DNA from: Streptomyces collinus Tu 365 | Lineage (GTDB): Bacteria; Actinomycetota; Actinomycetes; Streptomycetales; Streptomycetaceae | Direction of reading: 5' to 3' | DNA length: 64,000 nucleotides | Assembly (NCBI RefSeq): GCF_000444875.1 | Contig: NC_021985.1 | Location: 248,001 to 312,000 of the forward strand | In this document: positions 50,364-58,293 of the stretch, in pieces | Layout of the letters: every line of letters starts with the position of its first letter | Position numbering within the stretch: position 1 is the stretch's first letter | Translations under genes and position numbers: made by a program | Notes under the pieces: model-generated | Told to the model about the DNA's origin: nothing | The model's database searches: none | Seen by the model: the letters and a program-made list of their open reading frames with translations, nothing else

Positions 50364-50731
50364 GACTTTCCCCCATGGAGAGACAGACCCCGACAGCTCC
50401 AACAGCCACCGGGCCCACACAAGTTGTCACAGGAATCGCACAAAGATTCTTTCCATTCCCACGGAACCACCCCACATACGGGCCAGAATCAGCCACTCCC
50501 TTGCCATAGGGCAAGCAACGTAAAGGGCAATGAAAGGGTCCGTGTTGGGTGCAGTCACGCAGGCAGCACCGCGCGCAGGGCCCGGGCCGAACGGCCTAAT
50601 AGCGTGGGCGCTTTCCTAGGCCCAGACGAAGGCAAGAAGCATGATCTGCGCGTGCCGACCGAGACCCGCGGATCGGCCCGAGCATGCCTCTGAAGAACAT
50701 CGCGTCGGGGCTCGCCTCCAAGCAGGGGGCA
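50364..50731. other. promoter-containing gap upstream of the RHS gene
   Basis: No credible ORF. The first 150 bases are less GC-rich than the rest and probably hold the RHS promoter and 5' leader. Nothing else was recognised. Confidence 0.35.
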
Positions 50732-50833
50732 CCTAACGCAGCGCGGCGGCGACGAAGCCGTCGAGAGCCTCGCGCGGTACTCACCGCCGTTCACCAGTCG
50801 GTCGAAAAACCAGTCCGTCGATGCAGGTCAGCA
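50732..50833 (-). repeat. inverted copy of the tetR 3' end
   Basis: Read on the minus strand these 102 bases match the last 102 bases of the tetR gene region at 52745-52846 with only a few substitutions, one inserted T and one missing base. The indels break the reading frame, so this copy is not functional. It makes a roughly 2-kb inverted-repeat-bounded segment. Confidence 0.85.
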
Positions 50834-51050
50834 ACGGGGCGTGCAGGCGCGGCCAGACGCCGGCCTCGGTCCAGTCCCGCAGCGGCGCCAGGCCGTCACA
50901 CCGGAGCAACCCACGGACTCCGTCGGAACATCGCGCCGGACGACACCGGTTCGCAGCGCGTACATCACGCCGGCGAGTGCCACTCGACCGGGAACTCGCA
51001 GGCCCCCAGGGTGGCGACGGCGCCGTTCGGGTCGTGAGGTGGCGGGCACG
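50834..51050 (-). pseudogene. IS5-type transposase fragment
   Basis: The minus strand encodes GVMYALRTGVVRRDVPTESV, then GCSGVTAWRR, then in the next frame LRDWTEAGVWPRLHA. This matches the N-terminal half of Streptomyces IS5-family transposases (FVLRTGIxWRDLPxExxGCSGxTxWRRLRDWxExGVW). The rest of the transposase is missing, replaced by the copied tetR tail. It abuts the stop of the FAD monooxygenase. Confidence 0.65.
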
Positions 51051-51057
51051 AACCGGA

Positions 51058-52215
51058 TCAGCTCAGCGACGGCGGAACCCAGGCGTGATGACGCAGGATC
51101 ATACGTGTGGCGACCCGGGATGGAGTCAGTCGCATCGCCGTGTTCCGCAGGGGGACGGCCAGTGGGTGGGAGAGCTGTTGGCCCATTCTGCCGGCTTGCC
51201 GGGCAGCCCGTGCGACGGCCTGGCTGCGGGGCCGACGCTCGGCGTCGTAGCGAGCGAGCGCGGCGTCGACGGTGGACTCGGTGGCGAGGGCGGCGGCGAG
51301 GGTTACCGCGTCCTCCAGTGCCTGACAGGCCCCCTGTCCGAGGTTGGGGGTCATCGCATGGGCCGCGTCACCGAGCAGCGCGATCCGACCGACCGCGTAT
51401 GAGGTGAGCGGCGTACGCAGTTCGTTCACGTCGTGATACAGCACGGCCTCGGGCCGGGTCGCGTCGAGCATGGCGGGGATCGGGTCGTGCCAGGTGTGGA
51501 ACCGTCGGCGCAGTTCGGCCAGCGGGTCGGCGAACCGCGTGCCGGCGGGGTGGCTGAGGACGGCGTGCCACTCGGCCCGCCTGTCCCGGAAGGCGATGTG
51601 CCCGAATTCCGCGCCGCGGCCCCAGGTCAGCTCGAAGTCGGTCCGCAGATCGACCGCGCGCTCGGTGATGGCACGCAGTACCGTCGAGCCGCTGTAGACC
51701 GGGCCGGGATGGTGTGGGAAAAGACGGCTGCGAGTTTTGCTGCCGATGCCGTCGGCCGCGACCACCAGACCGGCGTTCAGGACCGTGGTGCGGCAGTCGA
51801 CTTGAACCGTCTCAGGGCCGGTCTGCTCGACCCCGGCCGCCTCCGAGCCGGTCACCAGTGATTCGGCGGGCAGGCAGTCGCGGAGCAGTCGGTGCAGGTC
51901 GGAGCGGGGGATGCCCATGATCGGTGCGCCCACCGCCTTCTCCAGCGTCGAGCCGTCCATCCGGGCCAGCCAGCCGCCCCGGGGCGTCCGGGTGCCGCCG
52001 CTGTACTGGCCTCGCGATGCCTCCCGAACCGCGTCGCCGACCCCCAGTTCGTCCAGTGCCCGCAGGCCGTTGGCGGCCAGTGAAATGCCTGCCCCCGCGT
52101 CATCGAGCATGGACGCACGCTCGATGACCGTCACGTCCCATCCGATGCGAAACAGACCGATCGCGGCGGCCAGCCCGCCGACGCCCCCTCCGAGCACCAC
52201 TGCCGTGTTCCCCAT
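51058..52215 (-). CDS. FAD-dependent aromatic monooxygenase
   Basis: 385 residues. Class A flavoprotein monooxygenase motifs: N-terminal GxGxxG (AVVLGGGVGGLAAAIGLFRI), the DG motif (VVAADGIGSKTRSRLF) and the second FAD motif GRIALLGDAAHAMTPNLGQG followed by ACQALEDAVTLA. These enzymes hydroxylate aromatic or polyketide substrates, and some inactivate antibiotics such as tetracycline or rifamycin. It is divergent from a TetR gene, with two operator-like sites between, so its substrate probably resembles the regulator's ligand. Confidence 0.9.
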   Translation of the reverse strand: MGNTAVVLGGGVGGLAAAIGLFRIGWDVTVIERASMLDDAGAGISLAANGLRALDELGVGDAVREASRGQYSGGTRTPRGGWLARMDGSTLEKAVGAPIMGIPRSDLHRLLRDCLPAESLVTGSEAAGVEQTGPETVQVDCRTTVLNAGLVVAADGIGSKTRSRLFPHHPGPVYSGSTVLRAITERAVDLRTDFELTWGRGAEFGHIAFRDRRAEWHAVLSHPAGTRFADPLAELRRRFHTWHDPIPAMLDATRPEAVLYHDVNELRTPLTSYAVGRIALLGDAAHAMTPNLGQGACQALEDAVTLAAALATESTVDAALARYDAERRPRSQAVARAARQAGRMGQQLSHPLAVPLRNTAMRLTPSRVATRMILRHHAWVPPSLS

Positions 52216-52229
52216 GCCGGAGCCCCCAT

Positions 52230-52279
52230 CTTCTACATCTGTAGAAGCGCACCCTATCCCGAGTCTCTACGGGTGTAGA
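52230..52279. promoter_or_regulatory. two TetR operator-like sites
   Basis: CTTCTACA-TC-TGTAGAAG (52230-52247, perfect 8-bp arms) and a second, weaker TCTAC-GGGT-GTAGA (52266-52279). Both contain the CTAC/GTAG half-site. They fill the 72-base gap between the monooxygenase and tetR starts. Confidence 0.7.
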
Positions 52280-52287
52280 AAGGGGCC

Positions 52288-52845
52288 ATGGCTTCGGATC
52301 GGCGCACTCTTCTGGCGGACGCGGCTCTCGACGTGCTCGTCGACGAAGGGATACGCGGCCTGACCCACCGCGCGGTCGATCGGAAGTCCGCCATGCCGCC
52401 CGGCACCACCTCGGCCTACTTCCGCACCCGTGCCGCGCTGCTGACCGGACTCGTAACCCGCCTGGTCCATCTCGACCAGGCAGAACTTCAAACGATGGCC
52501 GAAGAGCTTCCACCCCTGCGCACCGTCGAGGAACTGGTGGACGGCATGGTGCTGCTCACCCGGCAGCGACTCACCGGCGAGGGCCGCCGCCGCTCGCTCG
52601 CCCGCCATGCCTGCGCCGTCGAGAGCGTGCGCGACCCTGAGCTGCGAGCGATACTCGTGCCCCGCGAGAACGCCGGCCGCGAGGCCGTCCGGATGTTCCT
52701 CACCACGCACGGCGTCACAGACGTCGAGAACCGCACTCACACTCTGCTGACCTGCATCGACGGACTGGTTTTCGACCGACTGGTGAACGGCGGCGAAGTA
52801 CCGCGCGAGGCTCTCGACGGCCTGGTCGCCGCCGCGCTGCGTTAG
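52288..52845 (+). CDS. TetR-family regulator of the monooxygenase
   Basis: 185 residues. The HTH is at the N-terminus (LLADAALDVLVDEGIRGLTH, then RAVDRKSAMPPGTTSAYF with the TetR S-x-Y-F pattern). The C-terminal domain fits the TetR_C group of PaaR-like length (RHACAVESVRDPELRAILVP). The gene is divergent from the FAD monooxygenase and probably represses it through the two sites at 52230-52279. Its last 100 bases have a degraded inverted copy at 50732-50833. Confidence 0.87.
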   Translation: MASDRRTLLADAALDVLVDEGIRGLTHRAVDRKSAMPPGTTSAYFRTRAALLTGLVTRLVHLDQAELQTMAEELPPLRTVEELVDGMVLLTRQRLTGEGRRRSLARHACAVESVRDPELRAILVPRENAGREAVRMFLTTHGVTDVENRTHTLLTCIDGLVFDRLVNGGEVPREALDGLVAAALR

Positions 52846-52846
52846 G
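52745..52846 (+). repeat. tetR 3' end, second member of the 102-bp inverted pair
   Basis: This is the intact copy, encoding LLTCIDGLVFDRLVNGGEVP onwards to the stop. Its partner lies 1.9 kb away at 50732-50833 in opposite orientation next to a transposase fragment. Confidence 0.85.
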
Positions 52847-52884
52847 ACCCGGGCGTCCACGGTCCCACTCGAACCGGCCGACGG

Positions 52885-53111
52885 CCTCAGCTGCCGCCAC
52901 CGCCTGCGGACCCGCCGAGCTGGGCCGGGCCGCCCTGGCCGCCTACCTCGCCAGCCGGGACAGCCGCGGCGAAGCGTTCCGCGCCGTCGTCCGCACCGAC
53001 CACGGCAACCACATCGTCATGCCCGCCGACCAACTCATCGACCATGACCGGAAAGCAGACCCAGCCGTCTGCCCGCCACTGCCCGCCTACCTGCGCAACG
53101 CCTTCGCTTGA
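52885..53111 (+). pseudogene. C-terminal fragment of an unidentified gene
   Basis: The plus frame ending at TGA 53111 reads GPAELGRAALAAYLASRDSR, GEAFRAVVRTDHGNHIVMPA, DQLIDHDRKADP and ends LPAYLRNAFA. It is strongly protein-like but has no start codon with a ribosome-binding site before the tetR stop, so it is the tail of a gene whose 5' part was lost. The rest of the gap to 53338 is empty. Confidence 0.45.
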
Positions 53112-53338
53112 CGCCAGGGGCGTAGGGCAGCCGCACCGCACCGACCGCGGCATGGTCCGGCTCGCCATCGGCCTGGCCGACAAGCGTCGGGCGGGGCGCG
53201 GAACAGTGCGGTTTGGCACCGGGCGGGGCTCGCTGGATGTCCTCCTGCGCGGAGGCGGGGTGCGGCCCGGGGGTCCGGTCGGGATCAAGTTGCCGGAGAG
53301 GCCGCACCGGCCGCTGGAGATCGCCCGAGCCGATCGCG

Positions 53339-54001
53339 TCAGGCCCGCCACTCCGCCGTACGCTCGGGGCTCGCCGCGGCCAGCGCCTTCGTCACTCCGT
53401 CGACGCCCTCGCGCAGGCCGTACACAGGGGTGCCCGGCTGCTGGCGCCAGGAGTCGTCGAGCCCGCCGGCGTCCACGGTGTCGAAGCCGAGCTCGTCGAT
53501 CAGCGCCCTGACCTTCCGCTTGGCCGCCTCGTCGTCGCCGGCCACCGGCAGGGCCTGCCGGTCGGGGGCGCCCGCCGGGCGCGCACGTTCCAGGATGTCG
53601 ATGGCGAAGGTGCCGTTGAAGGCCTTGATGACGGGGTGCCCGATCTGCCGCTCGGTCCAGCGGCTCTCGGTCAGGCCCTCGTCCTCGATCCCGGCGATCT
53701 TCCCGTCGCGCTGCTGTGGGTAGTAGTTGCCGGTGTCGATCACCACGACGCCTTCGGCGGCCCCGTCGAGCAGGCCGGAGGGCAGGTTCGGGACGGCCTT
53801 CAGGGGGACGGTGACGACGACGATCTCCGCGTCACGCGCCGCCTCCTCCACCGGTACCGGCGTCGCTCCGGTCTCCTCGGCCAGTTCGGTGAGGGTCTGC
53901 GGGCCACGGGAGTTCGCCACGGAGACGTCGTGACCGAGGGCGGTCAGCCGCCGGGTGAGGTTGCCGCCGATGTTGCCCGCGCCGATGATGCCAATCTTCA
54001 C
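53339..54001 (-). CDS. NADPH-dependent F420 reductase-like protein
   Basis: 220 residues from GTG 54001. The N-terminal Rossmann motif IGIIGAGNIGGNLTRRLTAL and the NADPH-binding loop VANSRGPQTL match the F420-dependent NADP reductase/ProC-like fold (NAD_binding F420 family). VVVTVPLKAVPNLPSGLLDG and VIDTGNYYPQQRDG follow as expected. Such proteins in actinobacteria may use F420 or only NADPH; the precise reaction is not clear. Confidence 0.82.
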   Translation of the reverse strand: MKIGIIGAGNIGGNLTRRLTALGHDVSVANSRGPQTLTELAEETGATPVPVEEAARDAEIVVVTVPLKAVPNLPSGLLDGAAEGVVVIDTGNYYPQQRDGKIAGIEDEGLTESRWTERQIGHPVIKAFNGTFAIDILERARPAGAPDRQALPVAGDDEAAKRKVRALIDELGFDTVDAGGLDDSWRQQPGTPVYGLREGVDGVTKALAAASPERTAEWRA

Positions 54002-54320
54002 GACAGGCCCTGCCTTTCGAGTCGATGCACACGCATACGTCTGGTCGGCGTCAACCCAGGGCCTGTCCGGGCTATTCCGCGAGCCGTCCGGATGGGTGAG
54101 CTGGGGGGCGGGTACCCGTCCCGGGCCAACCGTCGAACGGATCCTTCAGCTCCCTCAGAGGTGCTCATCGGCAGAGGTGCTCACCGGCGACCGGGTCGGC
54201 AGGCGCTTCGACCTGCCGCCGAGACCGGAGCGGCACGAAGGTCGCCGGAGCATGCGGTGCGCCGGCTGGACGTGGGTCCGCGGCCACGTCCGTCTCCACC
54301 GGTGTGGTCATGTGCCGTGG
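54002..54320. other. gap without gene
   Basis: No convincing ORF. A short GC-rich dyad around a GGTACC centre lies near 54108-54115. Probably holds only the promoter of the reductase gene. Confidence 0.35.
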
Positions 54321-54836
54321 TCAGCGCGTGGCCTCGTTCATGGCTCGCTCGGGGAGGAGGGCGAGGAGCTGTTTCGTGTGGCCGGGCAGTTCTGCCTTCG
54401 CCAGGCCAGTGACGATGTCGCGCAGTGGCATGGGCTGATCGACCAGGAGGGTGTCGTTGGACAGGAGCCGGGCAGGCACCAGGGTGCCGAGCTCGGCGTC
54501 GCTGAGCGCCGCGCTTCGGGCGAGTGCGCACAGCGCAGCTGCCTGTCCACGGATGCGCTCCCGGAGACCGGCGTTGCCGCCTGCGTGCGCGATGGTGCGC
54601 CGGATGGTCCAGACGTCGAGTGCGATCCGGTTGTCGTACGTCGTGTTGGCCCCCGCTTCGATGCCTGCGATGGCGGCGATGGTGGCGGCACTGACGAGAG
54701 AGACGTGCGCGAGGATCTCGTCGGCGTTCCACTCGCCGTCCGGTGGGGCGGGGTTGGGGTCGTCGGCGCTGGCCACGGTGGCGGCGGCGTCAAGCAGCGT
54801 TCGGTAGGCGTCCTGGAGTGAGCCGGTGTCCAGCAT
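54321..54836 (-). CDS. DinB/maleylpyruvate isomerase-like protein
   Basis: 171 residues from ATG 54836 (GTG 54845 possible). The pattern PPDGEWNADEILAHVSLVSA, with tryptophan and histidine as in the DinB/MDMPI metal-binding helical fold, points to this superfamily, whose members often use mycothiol or bind a metal. Other helices: LPARLLSND region and DIVTGLAKAELPGHTKQLLA. The specific function is unknown. It lies 58 bases downstream of the ArsR-SRPBCC gene on the same strand, so it may be under that regulator's control. Confidence 0.65.
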   Translation of the reverse strand: MLDTGSLQDAYRTLLDAAATVASADDPNPAPPDGEWNADEILAHVSLVSAATIAAIAGIEAGANTTYDNRIALDVWTIRRTIAHAGGNAGLRERIRGQAAALCALARSAALSDAELGTLVPARLLSNDTLLVDQPMPLRDIVTGLAKAELPGHTKQLLALLPERAMNEATR

Positions 54837-54894
54837 GTATGGCACCTGTCTGTGCGGGCGTAGACGGAATGAACCGCGGGCGAAGCGGCGCGGC

Positions 54895-55704
54895 TCAGGT
54901 GTGGGCGCGGGACATCTCCCAGGGCGCCTGCGGCAGGACCTCGCCCGTCTCCAGCATCGACTTGAGGTTGGCCAGCACGGCCGGCCAGCCGGCGGAGATG
55001 CCGCCCAGCATCTCCTGGTTGGGGAGCCTCTCGTGGGTCACGGTGAGGCGGACGATGTCCTCATGCGGCTCGACGAGGAAGGTGACGACCGACGGCTCTC
55101 TCGGCGATTCGGCATCGGGGGCGTCGTCGAAGGTGACGACCAGCCGGGTCGGGGGCTCGGTTTCCAGGACGCGGCCCACCACGTCGACCTTGCCCGAGCC
55201 GTCGGCTCGCCGGTGCTCCCAGGCCGAGCCCGGCTGCCAGTCGGAGACATTCGCGTGACCCCAGTAGCGCGCCGTCAGGTCGGCATCGGTCAGGGCTTGC
55301 CACACCTGCTCCGCACGGGCGCGGATATAGGTGACATATACATAGTCCGGCACTGGTGCAGGTGCTTCGGTCATGGCGTACTCCTCTGCCTGGCGCTTGA
55401 TGGCGCTGATCGCTTGCAGGCGGGGCTTGTCGAAGCCGGAGATCCAGCGCTCCTCGATCTCGTGGATCGGGGTCGGGTTCAGGTAGTGCAGCCGCTCCCG
55501 GCCGCGCCGTACGACGGTGACGAGGTCGGTACGCACGAGGACGTCCAGATGCTGTGTCACCGACTGGCGTGACATGTCGAGGCGTTCACACAGTTCGCGC
55601 AGCGTCTGCCCGTTGTGCTCGCGCAACCGGTCGAGCAGGAGTCGCCGAGTGGGATCGGCCAGCGCCTTGAACACCGAGTCCATCGCTATTGCTTCGAGGC
55701 TCAC
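54895..55704 (-). CDS. fused ArsR-type repressor and SRPBCC/AHSA1 domain protein
   Basis: 269 residues. Residues about 8-105 form an ArsR winged helix (FKALADPTRRLLLDRLREHN, LCERLDMSRQSVTQHLDVLV, VRRGRERLHYLNP). After a short linker (SAIKRQAEEYAMTEAPAP) an SRPBCC/AHSA1 fold follows (VTYIRARAEQVWQALTDADL, TARYWGHANVSDWQPGS, GGISAGWPAVLANLKSML). These are normally two neighbouring genes; here no stop separates them. GTG 55704 falls at the predicted transcription start, so the message may be leaderless; ATG 55683 is an alternative but has no ribosome-binding site. Confidence 0.85.
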   Translation of the reverse strand: MSLEAIAMDSVFKALADPTRRLLLDRLREHNGQTLRELCERLDMSRQSVTQHLDVLVRTDLVTVVRRGRERLHYLNPTPIHEIEERWISGFDKPRLQAISAIKRQAEEYAMTEAPAPVPDYVYVTYIRARAEQVWQALTDADLTARYWGHANVSDWQPGSAWEHRRADGSGKVDVVGRVLETEPPTRLVVTFDDAPDAESPREPSVVTFLVEPHEDIVRLTVTHERLPNQEMLGGISAGWPAVLANLKSMLETGEVLPQAPWEMSRAHT

Positions 55705-55711
55705 GCTCGAC

Positions 55712-55742
55712 ATTATGCAGGTATTTACCTGCCTATTGTCAA
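55712..55742 (-). promoter_or_regulatory. sigma70-like promoter with an operator in the spacer
   Basis: On the minus strand: TTGACA (55742-55737), 19-base spacer, CATAAT (55717-55712). The palindrome GCAGGTA-TT-TACCTGC covers 55717-55732 in the spacer and touches the -10. This is a textbook place for an autoregulating ArsR repressor. Confidence 0.65.
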
Positions 55743-56042
55743 GCGCGACGACCGGCCCTACCAGCCGGGCGCGGCTGACGTGCGCAAACCTCTGGGGGGG
55801 AAGTCTCACTGCCCCGACCGCGATCACAGACCACGAGGCCGCTGCGATCAGTGGGGCGGCCCGTACGCTCAGGAACCGACATGCCCGACACCCCGCCGCT
55901 CGCCGATGCTGTCCCTGCAGGCACTGTCCCGCTGTTGCGCCTCGCCGAGCCCGCACACCACGGGGTCGGCGTCGGTGGGTCCCACGGCGGTACCGCAGAT
56001 CGTGAGGCTGCCGAACAGGTACTCGTCCGGCCCGCCCACTGG
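55743..56042. other. gap with one doubtful plus-strand frame
   Basis: A plus frame from ATG 55851 runs through this gap, but most of it is antisense to the glycosyltransferase gene and has no ribosome-binding site. No other structure was found besides the promoter at its left edge. Confidence 0.35.
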
Positions 56043-58115
56043 TCAGTCGGTGTGCAGGGCGGTGTACTCGGCGGCCAGTTCGTCGGCCATGCGTGTCACG
56101 GAGAACCGCTCGGCGACCAGCTTCCTGCCCGCAGCCGCGTAACGGCGCCGGTCGTCGACGGAGGTGGCGGCGACCCGCCGTAGGCCCCGCATCAGGCCCG
56201 CCTGGCCGGATGTGTCCATCAGGAGCCCGTTGACCTGGTCGCGGAGGTAGTGCGCGACTCCCCCGCGGCGCGGACCGGCGACGGGAAGGCCGGCGTCCAT
56301 CGCCTCCAGGACCGCTATCCCGAACTCCTCCTTCGCGCTCGGGCAGACGTACCAGCAGCGGGCGTCGGCCGTGCGCTGTGCCAGGGCACGCTGCAGTCGG
56401 CGTACCTCGTTGTTCGGCAGGGCCGGCAGCAGCGCCAGGCGGCGCGCGGCCTGCGGGTACGGGGCGAGGAGGGTGTCGATGCGGCGGCGGACGTCGTCCT
56501 CCGCGGCGGTGCCGGCGCCGGGGCTGCCGCCGATGAGGACGAGGGTCGTGGTGTGGTGGGCGCCCGTCGCCAGCCAGGACCGGACCAGGAGGTCCTGCTG
56601 CTTGACCGGGTGCAGCCGGCCCACGCACAGCAGCGCGGGCAGTTCGCGGTCGCGGGGGTCGAGGGCGTCGGGGCGCGTCCCGTCCCGGTAGAGCCGCTTC
56701 AGCGCCTCGCGCCGCCGGTCGTCCTCGTCGGGTGCGGGCTGGTAGGGGGCGATGCCTTCGGGCGGGGCGCTGGGTCCGCGTCCTGCGTTGAGCTGGGCGA
56801 GGCCGGGGAAGTGGCGGACGAGTTCACGGGTGCCGCCGCGTCCGGGGATACCGACGACCGTGTCCGCGCGCTCGACGAGCCGGTCGGCCAGGAAGACCCG
56901 GTGCAGATCGTGCCGGAGGCCGTCCGCCGCCGTGGGGTCGGCGGGATCGCTCTCGGCATGGCGTTCGGCGAGTCCGCGGTGCGGGTCGGGCGTGGCCGTG
57001 AAGACCAGCGCGGCGCCCAGGCGCTCGGCGGCGTCGGCGAGGGCCAGGCTGCCGTCGTCGGCGTATCTGACGTGCAGGACGTCCAGGGGCCGTGGCATGG
57101 CGCCGAGCAGGCGGACCGCCCACCAGGTGAGTGCGGGGCGGTGGCGGTGCATCTCGACCTGGGCCGGGGCCGAGGGGGCGTCCACGGGGAGCCGCAGGAC
57201 CCAGTGCCCGGGGGCGCGTTCGTAGGCCAGCCGGTCGTCGGCGGCGAGGTCCTCGTGCCCGGCGGTCACGACGGTGATGACGCCGGATATCCCGTCGGTC
57301 GTGGCCAGCCGGTCGCCGAGCCCGCCCAGCAGCACCGCCAGTCCACCGCTCATCCCCTGCCCCGGGGTGTCCAGGCCGCCCAGCAGCATGCTCTGGGCGA
57401 CCAGCCGGCCCGCGGGCCCCCGCCTCTCCGGGCCGAAGGCGGGTACCGGGGGCGCCAGCAGGAGCCGTTCGTAGGCGTCCCCGGCCCGGGAAGGATGGGG
57501 CAGATGGGCGGGGCCGCCGGGGAGTTGACGCAGGTACCGCCAGGCGGAGTGGCGTACGGCCCGGTGCGTGGTGGTGCGCGCGAGCGACGCGCTCTCGACC
57601 GGGGTGAGGGGATGCAGGCCGGCGCCCACCGCGAGGTCGAGCAGGTGGCCTGCGACCGGTCCGTCGCAGGGCTCGCCGAGCATGGCGCGCAGTACCTCCT
57701 CGGCGTGCCGGGGGCCGTGCCGGCGCACGGTCTCCGGCCACAGCTCGGTCAGCACGGCCATGAGGCGGGGGTCGCCCTCCCGGTGGGCGAGCAGGGCCTC
57801 CGGCGTCAGCGGTACGCCCAGCCGGGCGGCGCGACGCAGTCCCGCCACGGCCTTGTCCCGGCGGTCCACTCCGGCTCCCTCGCCGGGCGGGACGGCCCGC
57901 AGCTCGTACTCGGCTTCCAGTAGTTTCGCCAGTTCGCCCTGGGCGTCCGGAAGACGTCTGTCGTGCCTCGGCCCGTGGAGGTGCGCGGTCCAGCCGGAGC
58001 CGTTGAAGAACGCGGTGCGGGCGGCCACCAAGGGGTCGCGGGTCTCGTGGCCCGTTCTTCCCGGCCGTGCGGGGTCGTGAGCCGCCGAGGGGGCTGCGAA
58101 AGCGGTGCCGGCCAC
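56043..58115 (-). CDS. GT4-type glycosyltransferase, long form
   Basis: 690 residues from GTG 58115 with AGGAG five bases upstream. The C-terminal half is a GT4 domain: LLCVGRLHPVKQQDLLVRSW, LVLIGGSPGAG, LLPALPNNEVRRLQRAL, and the E-x7-E motif in PSAKEEFGIAVLEAMDAGLP. The middle (QGMSGGLAVLLGGLGDRLAT) resembles the N-terminal Rossmann domain of sucrose-phosphate-synthase-like enzymes. An N-terminal extension of about 200 residues has no assignment. It is divergent from a GT1 gene, 178 bases apart. Confidence 0.85.
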   Translation of the reverse strand: MAGTAFAAPSAAHDPARPGRTGHETRDPLVAARTAFFNGSGWTAHLHGPRHDRRLPDAQGELAKLLEAEYELRAVPPGEGAGVDRRDKAVAGLRRAARLGVPLTPEALLAHREGDPRLMAVLTELWPETVRRHGPRHAEEVLRAMLGEPCDGPVAGHLLDLAVGAGLHPLTPVESASLARTTTHRAVRHSAWRYLRQLPGGPAHLPHPSRAGDAYERLLLAPPVPAFGPERRGPAGRLVAQSMLLGGLDTPGQGMSGGLAVLLGGLGDRLATTDGISGVITVVTAGHEDLAADDRLAYERAPGHWVLRLPVDAPSAPAQVEMHRHRPALTWWAVRLLGAMPRPLDVLHVRYADDGSLALADAAERLGAALVFTATPDPHRGLAERHAESDPADPTAADGLRHDLHRVFLADRLVERADTVVGIPGRGGTRELVRHFPGLAQLNAGRGPSAPPEGIAPYQPAPDEDDRRREALKRLYRDGTRPDALDPRDRELPALLCVGRLHPVKQQDLLVRSWLATGAHHTTTLVLIGGSPGAGTAAEDDVRRRIDTLLAPYPQAARRLALLPALPNNEVRRLQRALAQRTADARCWYVCPSAKEEFGIAVLEAMDAGLPVAGPRRGGVAHYLRDQVNGLLMDTSGQAGLMRGLRRVAATSVDDRRRYAAAGRKLVAERFSVTRMADELAAEYTALHTD

Positions 58116-58293
58116 GGGTTCTCCTGTCTCAGGGACGGCGCTGACCTCTGTGGTTCGCGGGGTGTCGGCCTTCCGGATGCACCTGCCTCCGGTGCTCATT
58201 GCCACACCGTCCGACCTGCCCGAACGTGGCTACGATGCGCTGGCCCGGGCCTGCTGGACAGCGGGCGGAAGATGCCTTGGCCGAGGGGTTCGC

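Noticed and set aside
55851..56183. Plus-strand frame of 110 codons
   Set aside because: No ribosome-binding site, and more than a third is antisense to the GT4 gene. Not protein-like beyond the first residues.
58105..58293. Longer start for the GT1 gene
   Set aside because: It would overlap the divergent GT4 start and lacks a ribosome-binding site; ATG 58294 begins exactly at the conserved first strand.
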